From assembly GCA_027924585.1 (NCBI GenBank), contig BSBM01000299.1, positions 27,752,501-27,816,500 of the forward strand: DNA of 64,000 bases. The letters run 5' to 3'. The notes beneath the pieces were generated by a model. The model was not told the origin of the DNA and did no database searches. It saw nothing but the letters and a program-made list of their open reading frames with translations. The stretch is from Larix kaempferi (Eukaryota; Streptophyta; Pinopsida; Pinales; Pinaceae). The position numbers and the translations under genes were made by a program. Positions 23,601 to 35,508 of this stretch are shown piece after piece. Numbering within the stretch: position 1 is the stretch's first letter; every line of letters begins with the position of its first letter.

Positions 23601-23762
23601 TTCTTTTTCATTATTGACAATCTTGATTATTCTTGTCTTTTCATGAGATTTTAGAGAGAGCCCTCTCTGTCTGTGTTGGTTCAGTAGCATAGGACAAAGA
23701 TTGGTTAGTGGTTACCCAGAATTACCCTCTTTCAGCCTTGGAGGTCAATTTCGGTGTTAACA
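20669..23762 (+). mobile_element. Element A 5' LTR (3.09 kb)
   Basis: Begins TGTTAACACC and ends GGTGTTAACA, a perfect 10-bp terminal inverted repeat. It is followed by a tRNA-Asp primer site. A second copy starts at 25954 and aligns with it over the first 2318 bp. The LTR holds a conserved reading frame (22462-22818) and a 3' terminal block (AGAGAGAGCCCTCTC at 23653) shared with LTRs B and C. It interrupts the LINE at its left end. Confidence 0.92.
22462..22818 (+). CDS. LTR-embedded ORF, family A copy 1 (118 aa)
   Basis: Intact frame from ATG to TAA lying wholly inside the 5' LTR. It starts MEKGRKCEVVFMPEQVW, has a basic middle (KKTDRQQVSK, RQRKKKETFG) and an acidic conserved end (EIVHDFVISTEEVTP, then SSLKVEYFFDSQ). 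The same frame occurs in LTR-A copy 2 and, much diverged but ungapped, in LTR-C at 41956. In the shared C-terminal third many differences are synonymous (GTT/GTC, CAC/CAT, TTT/TTC, TTG/CTG), suggesting past selection on a protein. The frame may extend upstream: a block ending HHGYLIEESNRAIMAIM and SYG at about 22257-22372 also matches LTR-C. I recognise no known domain; function unknown. Confidence 0.6.
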   Translation: MEKGRKCEVVFMPEQVWVEMEENPTTPSLMAFDLIESGSASKDKKTDRQQVSKGNRQRKKKETFGIKQSSQRGAEIVHDFVISTEEVTPILPDGASQADSSLKVEYFFDSQAHLRTQS

Positions 23763-23765
23763 AAT

Positions 23766-23783
23766 TGGCGCCGTTGCCGGGGA
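23766..23783 (+). promoter_or_regulatory. Primer binding site for tRNA-Asp (element A)
   Basis: TGGCGCCGTTGCCGGGGA follows three bases after the LTR end. This is the widespread plant Ty3/gypsy primer site complementary to the tRNA-Asp 3' end. It is perfectly preserved, unlike the matching sites of elements B and C. Confidence 0.93.
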
Positions 23784-24016
23784 CTGAAACTGTTTCGTGA
23801 TCCCTGCGAGAATGACAAGGTTCAGATCTGAGTGCTAATGGTGAACAGCAGCCAAACATCAAGAAGGTTGTATCATTCACCTGGTGACTCCACTCAAGAG
23901 GAATTTCAGTATGAAGGTGACCCCACTGGGGATGATCTGTGATCTTGTGGCAGAATTGAGATATTGAAAGATTCTCATGATGACTCAACTGGAGAATGAA
24001 CACACTTGCCTTAAGC

Positions 24017-25693
24017 ATGGAAGAATCAAGATTCAGGTATTAGAACACCAATCTATTCAAAGAAATCTTGTTCTTCTGTATCAATCTCCTTTTACCTTTA
24101 TGTATATATATCAAGAAAAATTTGTCCCACCAAAGAGCTCTGGGTCACGATGGACCTTCCTTTGTATATCCCTCTTTGGACCTTACTAATGTATATCCTC
24201 CTTTAACCCCTAGAGATGATCCCATCCCTTCTTCCGAGTCTCATAGGATTCATGCTAAGCTTTGAGAATCCCAGGAGAATGAAGCTGAAGACACTCCCCC
24301 TGCACATATCCCTTTTCCCTCCAGATCTCAACTAAGATATAATCCTTTAAAACTGCCACCTATTCTACATGACTACCCTCCCAAATACCATAAATACCTT
24401 CCTAGATTCGATGGAGAATCCGAAAGCCTCACTACTGAGAAGCATCTCCATGGATTTGAACACTTTTTGGATCTTTTTGAGGTAGAGCATGATGACATTT
24501 GTATGAGGGATTTCGCCCAGTCTTTCCAAGGAGATGTGAAGAAATGGTTCAGCCATTTGCAGTCGGGATCTATAGACAATTGGAAAAGGTTTTCTGATGT
24601 CTTCCTAGAATTTTGGGGAAAAAGACAGTCATGGGACCTGATTCTTTTAGAATTTCACTCCATGGAAAGGCTAGAGGGAGAGGCCATATCTAGCTTTAAT
24701 AGAAGGTTTTCGAAGTTCTATTATGATATGCCAAGGGAAATTCAGCCCCTAGAGAATGCTGTTAAGTTGCACTATGCATCTACTTTCCCCTCCGAGCTAT
24801 CCTTGCTCCTGTTGGAAAGAAGGTCTCCAAATTTGTAGCGTATGCTCATTGATGCTTTGGAGGTCGAAGAAAATATTAGGATGTCTAGGAAATTATCAAA
24901 CGAAGGTAGGGTTGTAAGGATTGAAGAAGAAACCAGATTTGAAGAAGGGCACAAGCAAGGGGGAGCTGCACTGTGTCCTTGTTTTTCCGTGGATGGACAG
25001 GGAGACAACCAGGCCAGGGAAGTACCAGAAGAAGATAATCATGATAGGTTTCATGGAAATTGCGATACACTTGCTAAAATTCCTGTCGATAATGTTTTTG
25101 AAAAGGAATTTGGTCCACCTAAATATGACAAATATGAAGGGGATTGCTCGGAAAAATTCATAAGTTTTTTCGAGATTGATGATAAAGAGAAAGAGCAAGT
25201 GTGTAATCCACTCTAAGAGGCAGAAGCTCATCAAAGAGAGTCCGTTTCACTTGAGGTTGACGAAAGGATTGAAGTTGTTTCTTCCGCCTCCGACGATGAA
25301 AATCAAACCCTAAGCGTGGAGGTTTCAGATGAAATTGGCGACAACTTTCGTATCCCTCCTCCAAAGTGGGATGAGAATTTCTTTCAACAGTACTGGTTGT
25401 CATATGATCCGAAAGAGCAGAAGAAAGGTCGAGAAGAACCTATCCCGGGATCCCTCACAGCTGGTCCTAGAGAAATAAGAGCTCTTCATGTTCTGATAGA
25501 CCCTTTTGCTAATTTCTTGGAAAGGTTGGAAACGGTAGGGTTTATATTGTTCTTGGAGGCTAAGATTAAAATATATATTCATATGGAGCTATCATTTAGT
25601 GGGTTTTTCCCCGCAATAGGAGGACTAGAATGGAGAATTCAGTCAACGAGGAATTTGCTTGATTGGCTTCATTGGAGGTGTGAAATTACTTGA
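24017..25693 (+). pseudogene. gag of element A (gag-only element)
   Basis: One frame of about 559 codons with in-frame stops near codon 9, 24263, 24836 and 25214. Start chosen by alignment with gag-C (both begin MEE and share LLPLCIYI...NLSHQRALG). The Retrotrans_gag capsid core lies at about 24410-24840: KHLHGFEHFLDLFEVEHDD, then FQGDVKKWFSHL, SSFNRRFSKFYYDMP and LHYASTFPSELSLLLLERR. The C-terminal half is acidic and unstructured. No zinc knuckle, protease or pol follows; the 3' LTR starts 260 bp later. The element therefore relied on enzymes supplied in trans. Related to gag-C, less so to gag-B. Confidence 0.85.
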
Positions 25694-25874
25694 GTTATCC
25701 TTTGTGCCAAACAAGTAGGGTAGGAACACTTGTATATAAATAAGTTTGGAGGTCAAGCAGTCGCATTTATTTCAGTTAGTATTTTTAGGTGTTTGGCTAC
25801 GGCTATTCGGTTGTGGCATTGGGATGAAAGGCTGGCTACAAGATGTTGCTTATGATAGTCAGGGTTTGGAAAAT

Positions 25875-25950
25875 TGACCCAATGGATCAGGCACTTAGTC
25901 TACAGAGTTCTTCGCTACCTCACAGGGAGGGTAGCATCCCCTTTGGAGCC
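25875..25950 (+). other. tRNA-Arg-like stretch and polypurine region before 3' LTR
   Basis: GACCCAATGGATCAGGCAC resembles the D-arm of plant tRNA-Arg (GGCCCAATGGATAAGGC), and TAGTCTAC resembles the following anticodon arm. GCATCCCC and GGAGCC close the stretch. It ends three bases before the 3' LTR. The purine run GGGAGGG (25926-25931 region) may serve as the polypurine tract. Element B has the same arrangement. Arm pairing is imperfect, so I do not call a working tRNA. Confidence 0.4.
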
Positions 25951-26271
25951 AGTTGTTAGCACCCATATATTTCCCTACAATATGCAGTTGAATGGAAGTA
26001 ACAGAGAGTCAAAATGCACCTGGTAAGTGAAACCGAAATATCCTCCATGCCCCAGTGCTAGATGGTAGTGGGAAAGACTAAGAGATCTAAGGAGAAACAA
26101 ATGTGCAAAGAATGAGAAAATGTTGAAGTATAGATACTAATAGGTGAAAGACACAATTTATAACCTATAGTCTGCCGGTCAAGTAATGGGAAGCTAGGCA
26201 TTACACCAATCTACGCCGTAGATTTGGTGGGGATTAGATCCACGGCCCTAGAGAAATACTGCACAACCAAG

Positions 26272-29200
26272 TGTAACATCCCATAATTTCATAAAATTTA
26301 AAAATTTTGATAACAACATTAATTATGAAAATAATAATTGCGAAATTAATAATTGAGACTACGACAACATTAATTGTAAAGTTGTTAGTACTAAACATGC
26401 TTTAATTTTTGTTTAGCAGCAATATGATAATGACAATTTTACTAAAGTAATTAATGAGAATGATAATTATGACAATGAAATAAACAGATTAGGAATATGA
26501 TGCGACACTTTTTCTTTTGCAATGATAATGACAGTTTGACTTTGCGGCATAAGGGTGTCCTACGAGGTACCCTGGAGCTTACTTAGCTGCAACGCTAAAG
26601 CTTATTGAATGTCCTATGTGCAGATGACATGTAAGAAGTTTCATGGATACATGTAAAGTTCAAATTCAATGTCGTAATTTAATAAAATGTTATAATTCGG
26701 TTGCGATCCACCACAAGTGTACAGGTATGAATTTCATATCTATAATTATTGTATTTCAAATGTACGTCTTACCATTCCACAGTATTTAAAATAGAATCAT
26801 CTATGTGCGTCATCCTACTGATGGTTTTGTTGCCATAATTCTTGTCATCATTATAGATGGTTTCGTCGTTGTCTTAAGATAATAATTACTTGTGAAATTT
26901 AGCGTCGTGTTTGCAATGTTAATCGTCATATGCTTTGTGATAAGAGTCAAGTATGGAATTCATGACCATAGCATGGTTTTAGTACCAATTAAAATTCAAT
27001 GGTCTTTGTTGAAATCAAAGTGTACACTCCTATATTAATATGATTTATATAGGTGAAAAAATATTAGAGGCCATGGTTATTATGCTGGCCATATAAGTAA
27101 CATAGGATTCTAACCTATACAGTAGATTTATATGACAATTTAGTCATATATATTTTTATAAAGGAAAGTTTGCAATATTTAGATATTATGAAATTACCAT
27201 ATTACAATTGTTATAAATAAAAGTTCGCCAAAACGAAAATATAACTGAATTTATTACAAGGCTAAACTTAAGCCTTAATACACTAAATCGACATTATAAA
27301 GTGAGAATCTATATATACTATACAAACATAACTATAATGTTATTAATATTATGAATAACCATTGGAACTATAACGTAAATCACGATGGCACTGACATGTA
27401 ATAAATGTTGACAGGGTGGTGAATTGCTGGTTCATTAATGGCGCAAGTCTCGAGCTATCAAGGGGATCGAGTCATTATCTTGCATTAAAGGCTTGAAATG
27501 AAATCTCCATGTGACAAGGATCGCCACCACTCCACGTTTGTAAGAACACTGTAATGGTTAAATTTCGAGACTACTTTGTAATGGCTAAGAGTTAGTACTC
27601 CTTCGAGCTAGATGTGAAAATGATCCAACATGATCCATCGTGGCAAATGCCTTACATGTGAAATGACATAGCATTAATTGCAAGGGTTGTTCAACCCAAT
27701 GAAATCTTGCTTGCATAATCATGAACATTGATTGCGATGAGATTGAACCATCATATCTCAACCCTAACTTCTATCGTTGATGTGGTATATGAGTTTGGAA
27801 TGCTGTTTAATATTTCTATTGTTTTGGTCTTGTATGGCCGACATGCTACTGAAATTTTGGTAGGAGGTTTGTTAAGAGGTTCGACCTTGAGACTTATGGT
27901 TCAGGGTTGGAGTTGCAGGTTTTAATCCATTGTCATGGTGTTATACTGAAAGTTTGGTTCTCTGGTTCAAGTAGTCAACGAGTGCATAGTTTATAGTTAA
28001 TCCTTTTAGAGTTTGGGAGAAAGCTCACCATTTTGCAAGTGATAACAGTACCCTGGTTTCATATACAACAGTACTCTTCGTTGTTCCTCTAGTGAATGCC
28101 AAAAACCTGGCAGCTCGTCAAGAAGGTAAGAACTTTTGAAAGTCTTAGCATTTTCCTTATTAAACTCTGTTTTAAGGTTGAACATACAATGAATATTTAA
28201 CTCTGTTTATTTTTGTGTCAGTTACAGAATGGTGAAGGAATGGTTCGAGCAATGGTTTGGAAAGAAAGCATGCTTCCAAACTGGTAAGCTCTGGGTCTTA
28301 CAACTTTGTAGAATGCTAACCGGAAATGGCTTGTCTATTAGTTTGTATTAACTGAAAACTTAATGAGCAAGAAATGTAAGTCAGGTCTGTGAAACTTGTC
28401 TCAGATATAGCTCTGTAATATATCCTATTGGAAATGGTGTTCAAATCATTGTAAAGGAAAAAAAAGACCAAACCCTAGTTTGTGTTTTGTCTTTGGAAAT
28501 GAAAGATATAAAATATAATTGTTTTCATAATAGCCCTTACATATGGTAGGGTTTGTACTGTAGAGTAATGTAGAAATAATATATGTTTATAATACTATGG
28601 ATAATGATAATGGATATTCAATCAATGCGATCTTAGGTTTTACAGTGATACAATACTATGTTTTTAATACTATAAATATTTTGTAAAATAATGGAAAATA
28701 CAACACTGAGATTGGAAAGATACAAGCAATTTATGAAACTAAAATGATAAGTGTGAAACACTATAGGTTTTACATTGCTCCTATTTACAGTTTGAATATC
28801 TATTGGATAAAATGAATGATAGAAATAAAATGTTTATAATATTTTCATTATCTGTTTGCACTATAAAATTTATAGGAAATGGATATAGTAAGAAATGAAA
28901 ACAGTGTGTGTATGTGCAATGTGAAAAACTGTGTGATGACTGTTATGTACAGTCTTGATATGATGATCACATTCATTTATTTGCTGCTATGTTATTATAA
29001 TGTAAACACAATATGATATATATAGAGAGATATGATTTCTATCTATTCACTATGTACAGCAATGATAAGAATAACGCCAAGCAATGATACAGAAATTAAA
29101 CACTGTTTGTTTTTCATATAACTAAGGAAACATTTATAATATACATTAGATATTATAAAGAACTTTCTACTATTGTTTAACTATAGGATAGAAAACTGAT

Positions 29201-30212
29201 AAATATATAAATTACTATCTATCTATCGAATTCCAAAATGGCAATTTGCCTATCTTTTAATTTGTTCTTAATTTGCATATCTGTACTAGAGTACGATGCC
29301 CAAGAAAGCATGCGTAAAAATATAGATACTTGTTTATCAATTCAAAACATCATTTAAACTTTAACATTGAGACTTCAAACAAATTTAGAATTTGATTCTT
29401 TTTCGTAACATAAAAAACAAAGATTACTAAATATACAGAACAAATCTATTAGCTGAGATGAGGTAGAAAATTTGTAAAACCTAGATAAATCTGTAGGGGA
29501 ACAAACAGCCCAAGAAGACTGTTTCACCCAACCAATTTCTGAAAGCAGTTAAGTACTTGCCTTATGACCCTCAAGCCTGTTCACTGAACCACCAGGAGGA
29601 AGAAACTCTAGGAATTAGGACTTCTTCTTGCAGTAGAAAATAACTTCTGAATCTTCAATAGCTAGCAGTCCAATAGACCTGCACCAGCATCTTTGGTTCT
29701 TCTCAGCAATTTGCATACTTAAGATTGCACACACAACTATCCTCCCTATTCGAATCTCTCAGTGATCACCTGATGCACGAGGAAAATATTCTACAGAAAT
29801 ATTGGTTAAGAGCTACCTACTCAATTTGAATTTGCCTTTTGTAGGTTGCCTAGGCCTTTTCAGATGTTACTGGGTCATTAAATGAGCTTCCTGCTCACTC
29901 CCTCCACCTGGGGGATAATGCCACATTTTTAGGGGTAGTTGTCCCATAACCAATAGCTAGTGGTGTGATGCAATTGCTGCCATCTATCCCATACCTTCCA
30001 ACAACTTCCATTCCTCCTAGTGGGTCAGTGAACACTCATTTAACAGTCCCCTTGGGTGTTTGTCTCCCAATTAATTTATTTAAATAATAATATTCAGTAA
30101 TTACATTCATCCTTGATCACAACTTATCATAATTACAAAACTTTGTAATTAATTTTAACGTAAACTATTTTGCAAATAAAATAATAATTTTCATAAATTT
30201 GTGTAGGTGACA
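26272..30212 (-). mobile_element. Solo LTR, 3.94 kb, nested in LTR-A
   Basis: Runs from TGTAACATCC to AGGTGACA on the plus strand and is flanked by the perfect 5-bp target duplication CCAAG (26267-26271 and 30213-30217). The unoccupied site is visible in LTR-A copy 1 (AGCCAAGTTGCGAGG at 20981-20995). It belongs to the same family as the LTR at 15100-19196, whose primer site gives the family's orientation (minus here). No internal region is present, so it is the product of LTR-LTR recombination. No conserved coding frame seen in it. Confidence 0.95.
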
Positions 30213-31691
30213 CCAAGTTGCGAGGAAGATAAGAAAAGGGGTGGATGCGATGACATTTTCCTTCCTGCCAGATGTCAGCTCCATAGCCCATCGCACAAAG
30301 AGGGGGAATCATAGTAGGGACCACCTAGGTACATGCGAGACCATCTTATGAGAAAATGTGGAGAAGAGGGGATGGCATAGATGGAAAGACTAAAACAGAT
30401 CCGACGGTAAGGAAGAATTGAAGGTCAAATCAAGAGATAAAGAGGCGACAAATCCGACGAAGGGAAACTAGCACATGGGAGATCAATGATTGAAATTAAT
30501 GGGAAACCTACCAAGAGAGCTGGTGTTATGGAGATGTGGCTATATATATGAAAACACCTTTCAAAGTTTTCATTTTTACCCTTTCTGAAACCTGTCTGAG
30601 TGGAAGGGTTTTTTTTCCAGAGAATGATGTTCTAGCCCCAGTACAGGAGTTTGATGGCTGGTCACTAGGTATTTGGGTCGAGGCACGAAAGTCTTGCGGT
30701 CACGACCTAACATGGAGGTCCCCAAAGACCCTGTATCAGTTTCCGTCTAGGCCAGAATGGCCTGCGAAGAAGCTATCTTTCAAGACTTAGGCATTGTTGG
30801 CCTGGAGGTCACCTCAAGAATAACAGTGGTTGCCTTGTTTCATCAAAGTTCATCCAAAGGTCGTTGGAACTTTGTAATTCCCTGCCTTGGGCCTGACCTA
30901 GGCATTAGGGATAATTTCCACGACTTCTCGAATGTCCAAAGTAACGGTTGGTCTGTCTGAAAGCATAGGTGGGTCAAGCTTAAACCCCGATATGGGAGAA
31001 TTTCTGACCAAAGGTATCCTTCCACACGTAACATTTTTCCCTGGTATTAATAGCTTATGGCCCAGTTTCCAGATAAAGGGAAAGGGTTGGAACAAGTAAG
31101 AGAAGAAGACATGTCGCCCAGCCTTGTGAAGATGAAGATGGAAGTTTTCAAAGGGTTATAAGCATCCTAAAGGTGTTAATTGCTTATAACTAAGAAGTTG
31201 GCAAACATGTGGAGGCTAGAAAAAGTCTATAAAGGAGGTGAAAAAAGGGAAAAGTTGCTTGCGTGGATTAGACATTGGATCGAAAGGTGATAGAAGTAAT
31301 GTGACCCACGTCTTTCGGAGCGTGCGGGAAAACATGAGATTAAGTATTGTCAGACGAGAGACGTCGGAAGAACGGACCTACAAAGGGGATCTTTGAATGT
31401 TATCCCAAAGGATTATCGATATGATGGAAGGCACTTTTTGCATCATCATTGGCTATGCCATCTATCTGGGACGACGTTGCTGAGCATGCTGAAGGTCACC
31501 ACAAACCTTGAGCATCACAGTTACCTGATTGAAGAGTCCGATAGAGCTATCATGGAAATTATGACCACTTGTAGCTTCCTTCATCATCGCAGCAGTTATG
31601 GATAAGGTTCTCACGTCTCTTATCTAAAGTCGGTATAAGGGAAAGATGGTGCACCTGGCGGTTCGACCATTTTTTCTGTTACGATTGGCTC

Positions 31692-32048
31692 ATGGAGAAA
31701 GGACGGAAGTGAGAAGTGGTGTTCGTGCCAGAACAAGTGTGGGTTGAGATGGAGGAAAAGCCTACCACTCCCTCTTTTATCGCATTCGACCTCATAGAAT
31801 CTAGCTCTGCCAGCGAAGATGAGAAAACTGATAGACGACAAGTGTCCAAAGGAGATAGACAATGAAAGAAGAAGGAGACCTTCGGAATCAAGCAAAGCGG
31901 CCAACCGGGTGCAGAAATAGTTCACGATTTTGTAATCTCCACTGAAGAAGCGACACCTATCCTACCAGATGGCGCATCATAGGCTGACAGCTCATTGAAA
32001 GTGGAAGATTTCTTTGACTCGCAAGGTCACTTGCGAACTTAGGTTTAA
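31692..32048 (+). pseudogene. LTR-embedded ORF, family A copy 2
   Basis: Copy of the 22462-22818 frame in the 3' LTR. Same length and frame, no indels, but in-frame stops near codon 7 (TGA), in the middle and near the C-terminus. Conserved parts remain: EVVFVPEQVWVEMEE, EIVHDFVISTEEATP and SSLKVEDFFDSQ. The codon just upstream that is TAG in copy 1 is TGG here, so the original frame may have extended further 5'. Confidence 0.65.
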
Positions 32049-32213
32049 GATAGTCCTCTGTCTATAATATTATGTTCCTTGTCTTAATCAGTCTGTTTGA
32101 AACATGACACATGTAATTATTCTGATTTTTTGGGTGTAATGAGGTGTCCTTCTAATATTTCCATTAGGGTGAGAGGTTAGTCAAGCAAGAAGGCTCTAGG
32201 CATATATATATGC

Positions 32214-33585
32214 GAAAACTTCAATATGCTTCTTTTGATGGTGTACAAAATGAGGGTTTCACAATGGTTTCGTAGCCGAAGCTTTAGAAGATAGTATTCA
32301 AGCACATAAAAACTCAAGTCAAAGTCTGTTGTAAACTTTGACAATTCTTTGCCATCTCCCTCTGTTGGAAATGGGCACAAGTCCAAGGATAAGATTAATA
32401 CTTGTAAGAAAGCTGATGAAAGCAAGGGAAACAGTTTGGCACTATGAACAGCCTAATCAATTTTTGCAGTTGGTATTACATTTCTTGGAGTGAAACTCGA
32501 TGAATCCTTGAAGTATAATTTAAAGGAGTAAGTAGTGCAACACCTGGCATTCCAACGGATAAACAGAAATGAAGGCAGTCAGTTAGTGGGAGTAGCCACC
32601 TCGACAAGCGTCTCCATAATATTTTTGTCTCTTTGCATGAGTCAGTTGTCATTTAGTTAAAAATTGCTGGTAAATGTAAAAAGGGGTTGGGCCCGTGTTA
32701 CCCACTTTTGTCTTGTAATAGTAGTGATGAATAGGCTAAGCTAGCTATCACTCATACTTGTAACTAATTTCTGGTAGGAGTAGGTTGAGCATGAAGCCCA
32801 GGACAGCTATAAATTTCATGTAATTGAATAAATGAAGGGTTGGGTTTTCATTAGGGGGACTCTCCAAAGCTGAGAAGCTCTGCATTGTATATGTTTTCTA
32901 TTTTCAGACATGAATAAAAGTTGCAGAGATGGGATGCTTTGAAGCTTTCCATGGCTAAGATTCTTGTGCCATTGGTCTCTTTAGTAAGTAATTTCCTATG
33001 TGATTATCTTCTTTTTTAACATTTCATTGTGTCTTTGCTTTCATGTTTGAGCACAAGGGTTATGGATCAAAATTCATCTACTATGCTCTGAATCCATTGT
33101 TCAAGCATTCAAACATCTTCTTCTAAAGTCTTGCAGAATTCACCATAGTTAGGTGCTTTGTTTGATGGGTTATCTTCCCTATTCCTCCAATCCACCTGCA
33201 AAAACCTTAACATGGAAGAGCTAGTGTCTACCCTGCCTCTGTCCATGATCTCTTCCAGCTCCTACCTCTAGCAACCTAGTTCAGACTTGATTTATTGAAT
33301 CCATTGCCCAATGGTCTCCCTCCATGAATGTCTGACCAAAACTCTTTGAAACCAATCTGTTCTACCAGGATTCTGATCTCCTTAATGTGTTTTGATTGCA
33401 TATCTTGAGCAAGAATGCTGAACATGCATTTTATCTGTTAAATTGTTGATCATTTAAGTTTTTTGTGACTTTAAAGAGAGAGCCCTCTCAGACTAAGTTG
33501 GGTCAGTAGCTTAAGTCTAAAGCTGGTTAGTGGTTACCGTAGATTTCCCTCTTCACAATCTTGGGGGTTAATTTGGGTGTTAACA
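32214..33585 (+). mobile_element. Element B 5' LTR, 3' part only
   Basis: From about 32417 (GAAAGCAAGGGAAAC) to GGTGTTAACA at 33585 it aligns with the end of LTR-B at 37498-38639. It is followed by a decayed tRNA-Asp primer site. The 5' two thirds of LTR-B are missing and LTR-A sequence is joined instead. The 203 bp at 32214-32416 match neither parent copy and may mark the breakpoint or an LTR variant. Contains the shared AGAGAGAGCCCTCTC block at 33475. Confidence 0.85.
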
Positions 33586-33588
33586 AAT

Positions 33589-33606
33589 TAGTGTCATTGC
33601 TGGGGA
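33589..33606 (+). promoter_or_regulatory. Decayed tRNA-Asp primer binding site (element B)
   Basis: TAGTGTCATTGCTGGGGA aligns with the intact site of element A at 13 of 18 positions. All five differences are G-to-A or C-to-T, the pattern of methyl-cytosine deamination. Position relative to the LTR end is identical to element A. Confidence 0.85.
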
Positions 33607-33813
33607 CGATTGCCTTATCATCCTTGGGAGAACTACAATGTTCATATCTAAATGCTGATGGTGAACAACAGTCAGACATCAAGAAGGTTGTATCATTCAC
33701 CTGGAAACTCCACTCATCAAATTCCAGTATCAAGGTGACTCCGCTGGAAGGATCAGTGACCCCATATCAGAATTGATATGTTGAAAGTCTCATGGCGACT
33801 CCATTATTTCAAG

Positions 33814-35166
33814 ATGGCCTCATTGTCAAGGAGGTATGCTCCTATGAACAGGTCTCATATTCTTGGTTTTGCTAATCAAATTCCTAAAGTAGATTGGCAA
33901 TCCTACTTGCCTAAGTTCAGAGAGGAGGAAAATGATGATGCTGCACTTCGTTTGATTAGATTTCATATACATGTGCACAAGCTAAAGATTAGGTTTCATG
34001 AGGATTTCCTTATGAAGATGTTCATGGCTTATTTAAAAGGAAAAGCGAGGGAATGGTATGAATATTTGAAAACTGGAAGCTTTCTTTCTTTAAAGGATTT
34101 TCACATAGATTTTTATGAGCATTATAAAGTAGATTTTCCATCTTTGTCCTTAGTGGAAAATTGTTGTGATCAGTTTGAGGGTTTCATACAGTACCTTGAA
34201 AGAATTGATGAAGACATGGAAAGCATGAATGATGAGGACCTGTCTGAAGCACTCTATCATTTCTCTTCGCAAGTCCATTGCCATGATGATCAAGAGAAGT
34301 TAGTTGTAGATGAGATCAATGAAGAGATGATAGTGGATTCCCATGATCTCTCTTTGGAAACAAATGATGATTCATCTACTCCTTTATATACAAATGAGGA
34401 ATACATTCAACATCATGATCAATCTGCAGAAGAGAAAGAAAACAATAGTTGTCTTCTTCAGAAAATGCACAGACCACCTCCTCTTTTAATTGAAGAAGAA
34501 ATAGATCAGATCTTGCAAAGCCATGTTAAAGCCCCTACTTATACAGATTTGCAGTATTCACACAGTCTTGACTATGTGAATGAGTTTTCTTCTAGTATTG
34601 AAAATGAATATCTATGTTGAAATGATGACAGTCATGGGATTAATGGTGCTATACAGGAAGTTCCTTTGAGGGAACCCATTTATGGCGATGATCCCCTCCA
34701 AGGAAATTAGCTATTAGACACCCAGTTTTTTCATCAAGAGGATAGAGTTGTCATGTTTAATGATCTTGAAGGGCGTTTGTTGTTTGAGGATGCTCTAGAT
34801 TATGATGTGGAAGAGTATGAATCTAAGATAGATAGCATGCCAAGAAGAGAACCAGAGTTGCTCATATTAGAGGAAGGTACAATCAACATTCAGGTAGCAG
34901 AAAGTCACCCTTACCTATCCATTCTCGTGTATCAACAACCAAGTATTCTTGCAGGTCAAATTGAAAGAGGTACTTGTATTTTTGTTGAGTTTCAAGATGT
35001 GGTAATATTTCAAACTATTGAAGTCCCTTATACTAATTTGTTACAGTCTAGGGGGAAGATGAATTTTCTTGCATTCGTGGGACATGAGATCATTGTCGGT
35101 GGATGTTTGGAGTGGCTTATCTTCTGTTTTCTCTGCTTTCTCAAAGGAAGTGTAAGCAAGGTTTGA
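33814..35166 (+). pseudogene. gag of element B (gag-only element)
   Basis: One frame throughout, broken only by stops at 34618 and about 34708, so it is the best-preserved long frame here. Start chosen at MASLSRRYAP; the frame is open 12 codons further upstream. Capsid-like core: WQSYLPKFREEENDDAALRL, then FLMKMFMAYLKGKAREWYEY and LKDFHIDFYEHYKVDF. A long acidic region follows (HHDQSAEEKENN, EEEIDQILQSH), then a hydrophobic C-terminus. No zinc knuckle, protease or polymerase; the 3' LTR begins about 340 bp after the stop. Retrotrans_gag-like, but distinct from gag-A and gag-C. Confidence 0.85.
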
Positions 35167-35422
35167 GCAAATGGCCAGTTGCTAGAGTGGCTCCATTGGC
35201 ACTTTTGTGTCATTTGATTCAACAGTTGCATTTCAGTGAAGTAGGGTAGGTATGAGGAATAAGTTTGTTGAGCAATCATTTTTTCAGTCTCTACAGTGTT
35301 ATCATTCAATTCAGTTCTGGCATGTATGTTTTCGGTCTTCGGCAGTTGAAAGTTTTCAGTTGCAATGTTTGGATGAAGAATCGGTTACAGGTTATAGGTT
35401 GTAGGCTGCAATTTTCAGGGTT

Positions 35423-35505
35423 GGGAGCCGCCCAATGGATTAGGCACCGGTCTACCAGGGGTTCTTTTCTACCTTGTGGGGGGGATAGCATCCCCAGTTG
35501 GAGCC
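35423..35505 (+). other. tRNA-Arg-like stretch before LTR-B
   Basis: GCCCAATGGATTAGGC matches the D-arm of plant tRNA-Arg almost exactly and CCGGTCTACCAGG resembles its anticodon arm. GGGGATAGCATCCCC can form a hairpin where the T-arm would lie. GGAGCC occurs at both ends as a direct repeat, not as a pairing acceptor stem. It ends three bases before LTR-B (35509). Element A carries a diverged version in the same place. The G-run at 35478-35484 may act as the polypurine tract. Confidence 0.42.
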
Positions 35506-35508
35506 AGT

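Larger units (their letters stand above)
25954..32213 (+). mobile_element. Element A 3' LTR, interrupted and chimeric
   Basis: Starts TGTTAGCACC and aligns with LTR-A copy 1 until ATATATATGC at about 32213 (matching 22986). A 3941-bp solo LTR plus 5-bp duplication interrupts it at 26272-30217. Subtracting that leaves 2314 bp against 2318 bp in copy 1, so the two copies are almost colinear. After 32213 the expected last 776 bp of LTR-A is missing and family-B LTR sequence follows. Confidence 0.88.

Noticed and set aside
35423-35505. A working tRNA-Arg gene
   Set aside because: The D-arm matches well, but the ends are direct repeats and cannot pair as an acceptor stem, and the T-arm is not standard; reported only as tRNA-like.
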